The notes beneath the pieces were generated by a model. The model ran no database searches. It worked only from the letters and a program-made list of their open reading frames with translations, and was not told the DNA's origin. This document shows positions 43,301-53,260 of a stretch of DNA of 64,000 bases, piece by piece. The stretch covers positions 6,253,620 to 6,317,619 of the forward strand of contig NC_091135.1 in assembly GCF_041381155.1 (NCBI RefSeq), read 5' to 3'. This DNA comes from Argopecten irradians. Lineage: Eukaryota; Mollusca; Bivalvia; Pectinida; Pectinidae. A program made the position numbers and the translations under genes. Position 1 is the stretch's first letter. Each line of letters begins with the position of its first letter.

Positions 43301-46300
43301 AAACACTTTTTACGTACTCACCTAAAATTAAACTTATTATTTTTTTTACATTAACACGTAAAAGATTTTTTTTATGTAGGAAGAAAACACTTTTTACGTA
43401 CTCACCTAAAATTAAACTTATTATTTTTTTTACATTAACACGTAAAAGATTTTTTTTTTATGTAGGAAGAAAACACTTTTTACGTACTCACCTAAAATTA
43501 AACTTATTATTTTTTTTACATTAACACGTAAAAGATTTTTTTTTTTATGTAGGAAGAAAACACTTTTTACGTACTCACCTAAAATTAAACTTATTATTTT
43601 TTTTACATTAACACGTAAAAGATTTTTTTTTATGTAGGAAGAAAACACTTTTTACGTACTCACCTAAAATTAAACTTATTATTTTTTTTACATTAACACG
43701 TAAAAGATTTTTTTTTTATATTTATAAAATAAGATATTTGTCCTACAATAAAAACTATTTTTTCTCGTGTCACCTCTGCTCTCTGTCGCTGAGATTTGAT
43801 AGTAAATCTATATTTTACAGTAACATTGTTCTATGTGAAGAACGGATGGGGAGAGGACGGCGTCACAGATATCGCCGAGACTTCAGGACAGATTCGAGTC
43901 ATGGCCTGGAAATTTGACAATGGTGATAAAGTTTTTCAGAAATATATTACAGTTACACCATTTGTCTTCGATTCCAATATCGACATCACTGGAATTCAAG
44001 CTTTACCGTATGATAACCAACTTCTTCTTGTCCAGGTAAATTCATGTTGCAATTGTAATAGGCATAGATACATCTTTAGGTGCTCTGTGGAGAAGTAAAA
44101 TATATTATCATGTTTGGATAATGCAAATTGATTGTCTGTAAAGTTCTGGCATCTAAAGACTATAGATTCCATAGGAAGTTTCATACTTACATTATAAGTA
44201 ATATCGTGGGTCTAAGTTAGACCGAAACTCGTCTATTTCAATTTCAATTTCAACAATAGTTTATTGATATTATATACAGCAATAGGATCGGACATCAGGC
44301 TACGCCTATTTTAGTACTCTCCAGATCATATTTTAAAGTATAAACATGAATTCATTCTGCAATTCATTAATACATATATTTATATATACAAATAAACTGA
44401 ATTAGTTACAGTATAGTGATAATAATATTAATAATTACTTATTAAAGGGGGATAACTCCAATTTATTTTTAATAGAAAATGTTTCAGAACGTCTATCAAC
44501 GACGGCATACTCCACAAGACAAAACAGATATTTTAACGGTGATCAGTTGACATTACCATGTCAACATCAGTGACATCATAATAGTCAGGTTTCAAATGTG
44601 TCCAAAATATTGTCACGTGGTGATGAAAGTCACATGACTAAACTGACTGAACGTTGTATTCTGGAAACGGAGTATGCTAATCAGTGTGTTATAAAACTGA
44701 AACAATATGAAAATACTCAAAAAACAATGATTACCCATCACAAAAGTACTTTACAATGCAAAACTTTGTCATGATCCATGAAAAAGACGACACCTTCGTA
44801 CGAGATTTTTAATATCGTAAACATGACATTATTACAGTAAATGTGACGTCACTTTTTAGCGGGACTGAATGGTGTTTTATTTACCGGAAGGTTCAAGTTC
44901 TGAATCAAGTTAGAAAAAGTTCCAAAAGATGTGGAACTTCTTCACGTGATCGTATTGACGAATAAAGCACAAGTTTATCCAGCAGTAGTTATCGGTCAGT
45001 ATGTGGAACAGCTGCAGGATAAAAATAAAAAACGTCCCACTACAAACCTATTACGTCACGTTACAAACATATAACGTCACACTGCAAACCTATTACGTCA
45101 CATTACAAATATATAACGTCAAACTACAAGCCTATAACATCACGCTCAAACCCATAACATCACGCTACAAACATATAACATTACGCTACAAACCTATAAC
45201 GTCACATTACAAACATATAACGTCACACTATTAACCTATTACGTCACCCTTTAAACCTATAACATCACACCACAAACATATAACGTCACATTACAAACAT
45301 ATTACGTCATCCTTCAAACCTATTACCACGTCACACTACAAACCTATTACGTCACATTGCAAACATATAACGTCATCCTTCAAACCTATTACGTCACACT
45401 ACAAACATATAACGTCATTCTACAAACATATTACGTCACATTACAATATTAGAACGTCACACTACAAACCTATAACGTCATTCTACAAACCTATTACGTC
45501 ACACTACAAACCTATAACGTCACGCTACAAAAGTTTTTTCCACCTATGTAACTTATGTGAAAAAACTTCATTGACTTATGTCAGTTTTTGTTTCTTCAAA
45601 TCAGAATCTGATGGAATAATTAGGTGCTAGATAGTGATGCGTTTCAAAGTTGTAGCAAGTCTATCGTGGTGCGCTATGCACCATTGGATATGCTAGAACA
45701 CCCAATGCAATGTGTATGTATGTTATACACCAATGCAAGATAAAATATAGCAACCCATGCTTAAAGTTGTAAAAAGTTGTCAAAGTGAACAACAGGTCAT
45801 AATTTTTATATCTATAAGTTACACTAGGACGAATAAATGAAAGCAAATGTAAAAATACGTAAGATTCATAAGGAAATAATGCCAACGACAAATGTACCTT
45901 AACTATATGGTAACTCATTTAGCGAAAGTATATCTTCTATTTTATGAACATTTCATACTATGATATTCAATTTTGATTTTTAGGTCGAATCGCCGTCTTA
46001 TATTTCGTCTAATTCTGGATATCGCTTCTCTGGAATCGGCTCATCCATGACAAACGGCCAAGATGGCACATTTGGTGGATTGATTTACGGTAGACAAGCC
46101 AGCAATATTTATCTACGACTACCGAAACCAATCGGGGAAGATCCATCAAATGCCATCTGCATTTATGAGCCTTGGTCTACTCCGTCAACGAAGGAGTGTA
46201 CAAATATTGGTGGACTGGAAATCCGAATTACCATTTATCTATTTTACACAATAGGTAAATATATTCCCTGTGACAAAACATGTTCATTATCGAAATGTCC

Positions 46301-49300
46301 TTTATGACGTGGCGTAAATATTGACACTCGAACAAAAAAGGCAAGGATATGCCGTTTGGAACGGATAATGGAGCAAGAAAATGGCGATTCGCGTAATTTT
46401 ACAAATAAACGATGTTAAAAAAGTTTCAACTATGAAAATGTTTGGAAATTCCTTTTGAAAAAAAAACCTCTAAATAATTTAAACTTGAAATAAAAAAAGA
46501 TAAAACATCATAGATTTTAAATTGGAGTGGTTGCTTAACGTTATACTTCATACCTTCATAAGTGTAAATTAATTGGAAATTATCCTGTCATATTTACTCG
46601 TCAAGGGACGTGAAGAGAAAAATTGTCTCGTTTAATTAAAATCATGAATTGTTTTCTATTCCATATACTACATATTGATTGTTGACACTGAAAGATAATT
46701 TCAATCTAAGGGAACGCACTTGTGCTGTATAGTGATATGTATGGAAATATAACTTGTTTGTAATCCGTGGTGAAGAACAGATTATAATCGTACGTATGAA
46801 AATATAACTTAACGAAAATTATCCGTGGTAAAGATAGGGTTATAATCGTACGTATGAAAATATAACTTAACGAAAATTATCCGTGGTAAAGAACGTGTTA
46901 TATGAAAATATAAATGCGTGATTTTTGACAATCATTTTGTAACACGTATATGTGTTTTCACTTGAGGTTTAATATGTCCTAGGGTTTTCCAATGTTTTAT
47001 CTGCCGCTAAGACGGCCACGTTAGAAGTCGGAATATGGAAGTTACAACACATCATGTCCCGGTTAATGTCTTCGAAACATAACAAATGGAAATTGAAAGA
47101 CTTCGAATGTTAGATTTTAAAATTGTCATATTAAGGTCATTTTTGTGCTTGATCGTCTCAAATGAAGCTATAATAAAATGTTCAATACTGATACTTGCGT
47201 ATAACTAAATATTCCTTGTTTTCATACTAAATTTCTGATTAGCCAATTCTTTCTTTTTTCATACCACCATGAAAAACAAATCCGAGAAGGGCGCGATTAC
47301 CCGACGTTATCGTAACGTCACAATAGAAATATTGACATTGCGTATTTATTCGGGAAAATAATTCCTTAGATAATCAATGGAATCATACGTGTAACTGTAT
47401 TTTATTTTATCAAGTAGTCTGGGAAATGAATTATAAACATTGATGTCACTTTTTTTAAAAATTCAATTGGTCTATGAAAGAAATTTTGTTTGCAAACTTT
47501 TTTAAGAATCAGCATACAGTTTGCAAAATAATCTCTCATACCCGATGGAATTAAAAAAAATAATAATAGTGACACCAATGCTTAAATCAATGGAAGTGAT
47601 TTTGCTGTTCTTGAATATTATTTTTATAAAAAAATTATCTCTTAAAATTTCGTTAACATATAATTATTAATTTTGATTGATTTCAGATGACGTGAAATGT
47701 ACCATTGATGCAGAAGTGAATACGTTTTTAAACAAAACAAGATCCACGCTTGGCACGACTTCCCCTTCATCAGGACAAGAGATTGATTTTAACCAAACAC
47801 TGGGACTCACCTGTGAGGCAGGATTAGTGCATATATCAGGTGATGATTTCATGTACTGTTCTAGAAATGGAGATATCATCAGCGACAACCCCATACATTG
47901 CGGTGGTAAGTATTACTGCTTCACAATGGTGACAATATTGTTTTTATTGTCATTCTGTAATTGTAGCACATTTCAAAACGTTGTTGTTTTCGTCTTAACG
48001 TTTTTTTTCTTCAAAGTTTTCGTCCAAGTTAATGTTTTATAAAAGTGTTATGAAGGAAGAACGTCAAATAAAAGTTGATTTGGCTGTTAAACGAACAATT
48101 ACAGTTTACAAGCCTGAACGTCAACTTTGGACAATGAGTGATATATTTACTATTACAACCAATACAGTCAATATTATCACGTTGATGGTAACGCAGCAAT
48201 GACATAAGTACATGTAACAATTGGGAATTTTTGTAAAATAGTTAATAACACTATCAGATAAAATATAGCTTCGAAACCTTTTTGTAAACAAACGGAAAAA
48301 AAAGTAAGAATGTGATTAAACAAAATCGTCAGGAATATGTTTCTAATGCTATAGTCTCATTCAATTAGAATTGGTAACAGACGCGTTTATTTTAGTAACC
48401 AGTTTGTTTGGTGATAAGATAAGAAAGCTACCTGTGTTTAACTGTTGCAATGGAATGATATGCAGGGAAGCTAAAACATGTAAGGTCTGAGCTATTGCTA
48501 ATCTGTCACATACGTGCAGACTGAAACCCTTATTGTGCATTAGAATCGATAAAGATACATGATCTTGATCTGTTACTTTGTTGGTAGTTCCGAGATGTCC
48601 CATTCCACGTGCTATGAATAACACAGGTCCACCGACCTTCACCAATGTCACTCTTGGATCGACCGTTACCTACACCTGCTTACCTGGCTACACAATGGAG
48701 AATCCTGCGGATAAGACACGCACCTGCCAACTCAATTCCGCCTGGAGTGGTAGTCCACCAGTATGTAACCGTAAGTATTTTAGTCCAATTCATTTCTAAT
48801 TCTACAGTTCGATCCCGTTATTTCTGAATCACATTATTCAATCAGAAAGTCCTTGCTGATTCCATCTCAATAGTATTACATCATTATGTTTTACTTTGGT
48901 CGTTAAGTAACCCGCGCATCCCATGTCAGATTAGCATTAGCTCTGGCGCCTGACCGTGAAATTCCTAAATAAAAATATGGTTTTCCGATTCCTAATAAAA
49001 CGAACCTAAACCTCCTTATGATTGCATTACAACTGCGCTGTAAATCTTAACAAACAGATAGATTAAAGATGCTCCACCGCTGACAAATGGTATTTTTTTT
49101 CTCTACCAAAAACAGGAGCAGACGAATCAGCATTTTTCTTCAGTTACAAAAGTTACTTACTTTACACCATTACTACCATTGCAAACTTTGAGCTTCTTAT
49201 TTTACTTCAAGATAAAAATATCAAAATAATTGCGTCCCAAAAAAAAAATCCATGACATTATGTCATATATGGAATGAAATTCCAAAGAAACCAAAGACAA

Positions 49301-51496
49301 AATAAATTATTTTATAATATTTTTGTGTTTATTTGACATATATACACTATTAAACACAAGTATTGGTCAAATGATGTGTATCGTTTATGCTCTGTGGGCG
49401 ATGGAGCATCTTTAAAGCGAATTTATTCTGTTTTAGTGTCACATGATTACACATTTAGATTGTTTGAAGATGTGTATAGCTGCCAATGTAAAGTGAAAGC
49501 ACCATTCAAATATTGCCTTGCTCCATCTTCTTTGTATTTAATTTATTGAATCTGTCTTTAAGACATCACACGTTCACTTGCATTTTCATTTTTGGTAAAA
49601 CTGCATATTTTGAATGGTTACCATGGCAACGAGCTGTAAAAACAGGAAAATCGCCATCATTTATAACTATTGGCGGATGGTAGCTGTCAATCAACTCGCA
49701 CGTGACTTTGCGTCTTGTATTGTGTATGATACGACAGGTACGCGTGCGTTTGTGAGCACCAAGGGTGGTTACATACTACTTGGCGATAAACCAAATGCAA
49801 ATATAAAAGCTTAATTTCCTAACACTTTGTTGAAAAATTGGGGGGTTGGGGGGGGGGGGCGGTGGTTTACAATAAGGGTCTAAACATACTTCGATAAAAT
49901 TTAACGCGGAATTGTTAAATAGACAATTAGTTGAAAATAAGGTTTTGAATTACAAAGACATCCTGTAATGTAAAAAAAAACAAAAAAACCCACAATTAAT
50001 AACCATAAATATGTAATATTAAATATGATGTGTAAACATAATCTTTATGTACAGCTGTCGAGTGCCCGCCAATTAGCAGCGTCTTATTCGCATCATACCA
50101 GGAAACCGGAAATGTTTTCAGGGACAACGTAACGTACCAGTGTGATACTGGATTCCCACACTTGTCGGGAAACCTGTTTCGGACCTGTAAGGCTGATGGA
50201 ACATGGAGCGGGATCGACCCTGTCTGCGAGTGTAAGTTTACCTGAGAATTCAAAGTTCCTATTTCGCTGTTACAATACAGTAACGTAAAAATTACCTTTT
50301 GCTTAAGCAATCAAAGTACGTAATCTATGCACATCTTTTCCATCTCTTCAAAACATTTAAGGGTATTGGCGGCGCCTTAATCACTAAAGGAATTGCTATA
50401 TTTAGCGTTATAAAACCAAACTATTTCATATATAATATAAACAACTATGGTGTTAATATGTGATTGGGCAAAAAGGATTGAAAAGATGAAAGCAGTCAGG
50501 GATGTAAGAGTTCTAAAATCGCTGAAACCCTATTGTTCACAATGAGATTTATCCAATCTCCTCCTTTTTGAGTAAAAAAACCTATATTTTTCTTTGGCAA
50601 AATTATAAATGAAGACAAACCTAGGATAAACAGCTCTTCGTTTCTCTAAAACTGTTTCTCTTAAAAATAGATTTGTTGTGAATTGCCGTGTTTCAATTAA
50701 GCATTGGTTGTCATATTTTTGACATGCATTGGTGTGTAACATACATTGGGTGTTCTAGAATATCCAGTGGTGCGCGTTAGCGCACCATGATAGAATATTA
50801 AGAATATTTTAGCATTTTTTTTTTATTTTAGCATTTATTTTATAATTTTAAGAATATTTTAGCATTCTTTTCAATGAATTTTCACACTGACCAAAACCCA
50901 GTGTTTGCATGACCTCTTGAACTGTGATTGTGGTATAAGTACGCCAGATCCTAACTGCCAATGTTAATATTAGAAAATAACATACATTGGGGTTAGTAGC
51001 AAGGTATAGGTACTGTGCAGTGCCTGTGTAAATATTCAAACATATCGGTTCAAGTTAAGCTGCGTTATGGAAACTTATTGATTGGCATTACATTGATCAA
51101 AAATCAGATTTTGTTTCACTTCATTATGTGATTATAATACAATTTCATTGTACTAGTTGAAGTAAAAATATTTAAATACTTTGTATTGCAGACTGTGACT
51201 GCCCTTGCGATGGTTCCAATGTTACCTCTTTTAAACTCAATAACGCTACACTAGAGGAGCTTCTTGCCGCTCTGAAGGCGGAACTACAAGTCGACAAGAA
51301 ATCTACCTCTATGGCAGTCAGGAGGAAGATCAGCGTTTACGAGGACAGACCGGTGGCAAAGGGACTCGGTGCAATGGGAGTCGTTTTATTGGTGTTCGTC
51401 TTTGCTTTCGTCATTATACCTGACATCCCAAGACTCAACACCGACATCAAAATGGGATATCACAACCTGTTCTCATGTTCAGGCAAGAAGGAATAA
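24832..51496 (+). CDS. type I membrane protein: signal peptide, three novel extracellular repeats, three sushi/CCP modules, one TM span
   Basis: Exons: 24832-24886, 35688-35987, 36276-36494, 37877-37981, 38917-39051, 43821-44035, 45984-46254, 47687-47905, 48588-48770, 50055-50231, 51192-51496. Nearly all junctions are phase 1 (one is phase 0), giving about 727 aa. Residues 1-19 are a signal peptide. About 40-433 hold three related repeats built from Y.F.G.GSAQ, GG[IVL]..Y....THIRIWAPN, a LFYV-like strand and [IV].V.AWK. CCP1 (437-505) lacks the usual Trp; CCP2 (508-566) and CCP3 (570-626) have WSG and four cysteines. A YCDCPC stalk (627-682) leads to a TM span (about 683-705) and a 22-residue tail. 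CCP modules mediate protein binding on cell surfaces and in complement-like systems. Ligand and function are unknown. The first intron is 10.8 kb, so an extra exon could have been missed there. Confidence 0.72.
24887..26731. other. first part of receptor intron 1
   Basis: A short segment at 24964-24998 is flanked by a good acceptor and donor, but its exit phase does not fit the exon at 35688. A partial MITE lies at 25125-25200. Otherwise nothing is recognisable. Confidence 0.35.
25125..25200 (+). mobile_element. partial copy of the GTAAGTGATCG palindromic family
   Basis: ACATCCTC, GATACTCCAGGGGTTAC and ATCCACCCCTGGAC match the left arm of the 33.5 kb element. The right arm is not found nearby. 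Confidence 0.55.
26732..26882. repeat. near-perfect 62-bp-arm palindrome with nested inner hairpin
   Basis: The arm at 26732-26793 and the arm at 26821-26882 are inverted copies with a single visible mismatch. The loop contains ATAAACCGC-TTC-GCGGTTTAT, itself a perfect hairpin. Weaker inverted similarity continues outside. It lies within receptor intron 1. Confidence 0.95.
26883..28013. other. receptor intron 1, no recognisable feature
   Basis: AT-rich sequence; no supported exon, RNA or repeat. Confidence 0.4.
28014..28270. mobile_element. 257-bp MITE with perfect 33-bp terminal inverted repeats
   Basis: Bases 28014-28046 (start AACGTTAAAGCTAAATTTC) are perfectly inverted at 28238-28270. 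The interior includes TTTTGAACCTGACGTTG and TTTCATCCAACATT, which recur in diverged form at 35455-35640. The ORF inside is not conserved between the copies. Confidence 0.85.
28890..29545. mobile_element. possible expanded foldback element related to 61288-61437
   Basis: At 28902-28950 CAACACTTTGTGATATCAAGG and GGAATATCCCTATC resemble one arm of the 61.3 kb palindrome. At 29465-29535 GGTAGAATATCCATATTA resembles the other arm in the expected orientation. The arms are diverged and about 500 bases apart. Confidence 0.3.
29546..30176. other. receptor intron 1, no recognisable feature
   Basis: No supported coding or repeat feature. Confidence 0.35.
30177..30565 (+). mobile_element. SINE-like dispersed repeat, truncated plus-strand copy
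   Basis: From CTAATGCCTCCCTTGGCACC to CCATAGCTTTAATAGGACTTAA it is the reverse complement of 30976-31380. The beginning of the full element is missing. The terminal GGACGTTAA-type end resembles mollusc SINE tails. Confidence 0.75.
30566..30957. other. spacer between inverted SINE-like copies
   Basis: Unique AT-rich sequence. Confidence 0.4.
30958..31490 (-). mobile_element. SINE-like dispersed repeat, longer minus-strand copy
   Basis: The minus-strand end is an (AAAC)n tail (GTTTGTTTGTTTG at 30955) preceded by TTAACGTCCTATTAACAGCT. The other end carries GCCTTTTACGATCATGCAAT and CCCTACCTGCAGGGT. The plus-strand ORF over it belongs to the repeat, not to a gene. It forms an inverted pair with 30177-30565. 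Confidence 0.75.
31724..31756. repeat. (CAGA)n short tandem repeat
   Basis: CAGACAGACAGACAGACAG with imperfect flanking units. Confidence 0.9.
31757..32260. other. receptor intron 1 with a decayed repeat fragment
   Basis: GAGGAATTGTTAAACCTGAG then AAAGGTGATATTCCCCGAGG at 32051-32092 matches 33428-33470, so it is a shared fragment of a palindromic element. Confidence 0.45.
32261..32636. mobile_element. palindromic MITE with about 110-bp arms
   Basis: The left arm (AAATATCTTTCCTAATCC... ATTGCCCGATGATCGGCAAT) is inverted at 32527-32636 (ATTGCCCATCATCGGGCAA... GGATTAGGAAAGATATTTT), with identity by eye a little above 80%. The middle contains CAGGGAATTCCCTG. It abuts the next element directly. 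Confidence 0.75.
32634..33209. mobile_element. non-autonomous element with AAAGGGACAATTCA ends, copy 1
   Basis: It begins TTAAAGGGACAATTCAGTC and ends TGAATTGTCTCTTTAA, an inverted terminal repeat. The whole sequence aligns directly with 34488-35051. The reading frames inside are also present but not conserved in copy 2. Confidence 0.75.
33428..33510. repeat. short palindrome CCAAGGCCGACGGCCGAGG
   Basis: GGTGGTATTTCC...GGAAATCACC flank a CCGACGGCCG core, an imperfect hairpin shared in part with 32051-32092. Confidence 0.55.
33516..33853. mobile_element. palindromic MITE of the GTAAGTGATCG family
   Basis: The left arm (CTCGATACTCCAGGGGTTCC, ATCACTTACGATCTCTACAC) is inverted at 33780-33850 (GTGTAGAGATCGTAAGTGAT, GGAACCCCTGG). 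The interior carries GTGTACCGTTATACGGTTC and CCAATCACAGGCC, found reversed in the 53.6 kb copy. Confidence 0.85.
33854..34255. other. receptor intron 1, no recognisable feature
   Basis: Overlapping chance ORFs on both strands; nothing supported. Confidence 0.35.
34256..34353. repeat. (CT)n / poly-C microsatellite
   Basis: CT dinucleotide runs interrupted by C runs up to about 13 long. Confidence 0.95.
34488..35051. mobile_element. non-autonomous element with AAAGGGACAATTCA ends, copy 2
   Basis: It begins TTTAAAGGGGCAATTCAGTC, ends TTGAATTGTCCCTA and is a direct-orientation homologue of 32634-33209. Shared interior landmarks include GTGAAATGTTCAAACTCGCT and ATACATTTATGTCATATTTT. Confidence 0.75.
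35455..35640. mobile_element. diverged relative of the 28 kb MITE
   Basis: It shares CGATATTAC-CGAAA, CATGACGTTG, CGTTTTCAAAATGC and ATTTCATCCAACATT in the same order as 28068-28145. Intact terminal repeats are not visible. Confidence 0.45.
37991..38432. repeat. 38-bp minisatellite, about 11 copies
   Basis: The unit CAGAGTTACTTCCCTTCGTT plus TACGCTCCGTCAGTCTAC repeats with point changes, starting about 9 bases after the splice donor at 37982. Short ORFs over it are repeat artefacts. Confidence 0.93.
39052..41329. other. left part of receptor intron 39052-43820
   Basis: AT-rich. A 22-bp exact duplication (TTTTCTTCTCAACAAACTCA repeated) lies at 40272-40315. No exon is needed here: the protein reads through from the APNQ exon to the TLFYV exon. 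Confidence 0.5.
41330..42350. repeat. about 300-bp tandem repeat, three to four diverged copies
   Basis: The landmarks TATATGACCCTGGGGT (41366, 41672), TATATTACCCTAGGGGGT (about 41983) and TATGACCTCAGGGTT (42273) recur about every 300 bases. Each is followed by TATAG-GGGAAAAC, GTCAGAATTATCAGTA, GGCGG-GCCAA-GGG and CTTTAAAAATCTTCT segments. Confidence 0.85.
42351..43206. other. receptor intron, AT-rich
   Basis: The last 200 bases (43020-43206) contain degenerate forerunners of the following 85-bp repeat, such as TATGTAGGATGTAAAATAT and ATGTAAGACGAAATAT. Confidence 0.45.
43207..43715. repeat. about 85-bp tandem repeat, six copies
   Basis: GTAGGAAGAAAACACTTTTT starts at 43207, 43292, 43376, 43462, 43549 and 43634. 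Spacing varies (84-87) only through the length of T runs. The copies are nearly identical, which suggests recent expansion. It ends about 105 bases before the acceptor at 43820. Confidence 0.97.
44138..44430 (-). mobile_element. hairpin-family arm followed by a probable LINE 3'-end fragment
   Basis: 44138-44180 matches one arm of the 13.2 kb hairpin. From 44232 the minus strand reads CAATAAACTATTGTTGAAAT with a (TTGAAA)n tail, the form expected of a CR1/L2-like LINE end. Only a short piece remains. Confidence 0.35.
45033..45535. repeat. 20-bp minisatellite carrying ACGTCA, about 25 copies
   Basis: The unit is CTACAAACCTATAACGTCAC, with alternation between CCTATTACGTCAC and CATATAACGTCAC forms. 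Most units retain ACGTCA, the CRE half-site TGACGT on the opposite strand. It lies in the receptor intron 44036-45983. Confidence 0.95.
45655..45880 (+). mobile_element. hairpin-ended dispersed repeat, plus copy
   Basis: GGTGCGCTATGCACC is a palindrome, followed by GGATATGCTAGAACACCCAA and TATGTTATACACCAATGCA. The same order is found on the minus strand at 50530-50800. Confidence 0.6.
46255..47686. other. receptor intron
   Basis: It contains the 58-bp repeat at 46739-46915 and otherwise AT-rich sequence with no supported feature. Confidence 0.5.
46739..46915. repeat. 58-bp tandem repeat, three copies
   Basis: ATGAAAATATAACTTAACGA and TTATCCGTGGTAAAGA recur at 46796 and 46854, with a more diverged unit at 46739. 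Confidence 0.85.
48771..50054. other. receptor intron between CCP2 and CCP3
   Basis: No exon is needed. A G-run lies at 49838-49862. GATGCTCCACCGCTGACAAA at 49069 and GGCGATGGAGCATCTTTAAA at 49397 are loosely inverted and may bound a decayed element. Confidence 0.35.
50530..50800 (-). mobile_element. hairpin-ended dispersed repeat, minus copy
   Basis: ACATTGGGTGTTCTAGAATA, then CCAGTGGTGCGCGTTAGCGC, ACCA. This is the reverse of the 45.7 kb copy, with the palindrome GGTGCGCGTTAGCGCACC better preserved. Confidence 0.6.
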
Positions 51497-53260
51497 ACAA
51501 ACCAGTGATCCCGAAATGAGTTCCGGAAATCACAAAGACATGTTATAAGATGGGTTGTCTGCGATAACAGAAATATCAGCATCAAGCATCACGAATCTAA
51601 ATTCGATAGCGGAAATGATATGCATTAATAGCTACAACCTGGCTTCCATACATCTGTCGTAATCCTTGGACGTAAGAGGTAAGAACTCTGAACCAGCAGT
51701 CCTACTAAGTAACCCACTACTATTAGGACCATACGATGAGTCTGTGAATGTTATGAAGGACAAAAGTGCGATACAGGATCCAGAAAATCAGAAAGCAAAC
51801 TGCAAAGTTTCCATACTATTGAAGGTTTTGTACACTTTATAAGATATATACATGTAGGTGTAAAGTTCTAATTTTTTTACGCAGTGTGATTTTTTTTAAA
51901 AACTTTCATTCTTGTAATTCTTGTTTTCTTATTATTTTAAACGTATGTATTTGACGCAAAACTTAAACATTTGTTTTTAATTTGTGTAAGAGTATCATTA
52001 CATTTTTAAACTTTCTTTGAAAATTTGATGATTTTTTTTCCTCGACGAATCTATATGATGATAATGTTCATAATGCTTTTTAGGAATCATGTATTTTACC
52101 TATTATTACCACGTCAGAACAATAAAGTTGAAAAGAAACATTTCATAAGGCATTTATGCTGCAAAGACATTTGTATTTTTTTTTGTAATGAAATATGTAT
52201 TTCTTACTCTATTTTACCACCGAAACTCTTTTTTACATACACTATCATATAATTTTTATGGAAGGTTTTATTTTGCAATTTTAATAAATTGATAAAGTTG
52301 GTATACTTTCTAATCTTATAAGAAAAGCAATAACTATTAATAATATACGTTATTAATTTATTGATTATTAGAGGAATAATGAAATTGTGAAGTTGTAAAG
52401 TGAATTCCAAGAATTGATATACATGTTTTTACATTACATTATGTTTTCGAAGTGATGCTTGTATCTAGATTTCTCATGCTATTTCATATCATAAATAACA
52501 AAAATTTATTCATTTTTATTCATTATAATATCAACATTTCATTTTTTTAAACATTGTGATATAATAAATGGAAATTTGTATGATATAGTAATATATTTTG
52601 AAATATGCTTATACATACTGCAAGGTATTAGTCCAATCCGAACATTTCACAATTCACGAATCTAGAAATCATGAAAAAGTATAGTTTTGAAAATATTTTT
52701 TTTCGATATCATGGATCAATTAACTTTGTAATTTTGTGAAATTTCCATTTTTCATACCCAGGTTTACTCTTTATTATATTATATCATAACTTATGTAATT
52801 ATCAAGTTAGCAAACGTGTTTTTTTATATATATATACTTTATTCAATGACACATGACAGATACAATTCTGATACATATACATGTACTAGAAGTTAACTAA
52901 ATGGATCGTACATAAATTTACTGTTGAATGTATGTATTACTATACTTTCCTGTACTTTGAACAAAGGTGTATTTCTAATATTTGACATTTGATGATGTTA
53001 TTTACAAATTGATTCTGTATTTTACAGTAATTTTATTTTATAAAGACATGAGGGTACAGAGAAATTTTCATCATGCTTGAACTTCATTGTAAATTTTATC
53101 TCAAAGCTAGTTTTGTGCGTTATTCAATCATCATTTTGTTTAATATTTGCGGTCATATGTATATATCATCATTATTTTTTACGGGAGAAAACGGATTAAA
53201 AGTTTACAACTTGTGTCTAACCCCATTTGTATATAATGTGCAAATAAAATATATTTAAAT
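51497..53260 (+). other. 3' untranslated and flanking region of the receptor gene
   Basis: AT-rich with no coding sign. AATAAA occurs at 52121-52126 and again near 53244, so mRNA ends of about 0.65 or 1.75 kb after the stop are both possible. Confidence 0.4.
52121..52126 (+). promoter_or_regulatory. candidate polyadenylation signal of the receptor gene
   Basis: AATAAA about 625 bases after the stop at 51496; one of several candidates. Confidence 0.3.

Noticed and set aside
43430..43648. Minus-strand ORF with repeated KKNLLRVNVKKI
   Set aside because: Translation of the 85-bp tandem repeat in a receptor intron.
45033..45535. CRISPR-like regular repeat
   Set aside because: The unit is continuous with no spacers, in animal DNA; it is a minisatellite.
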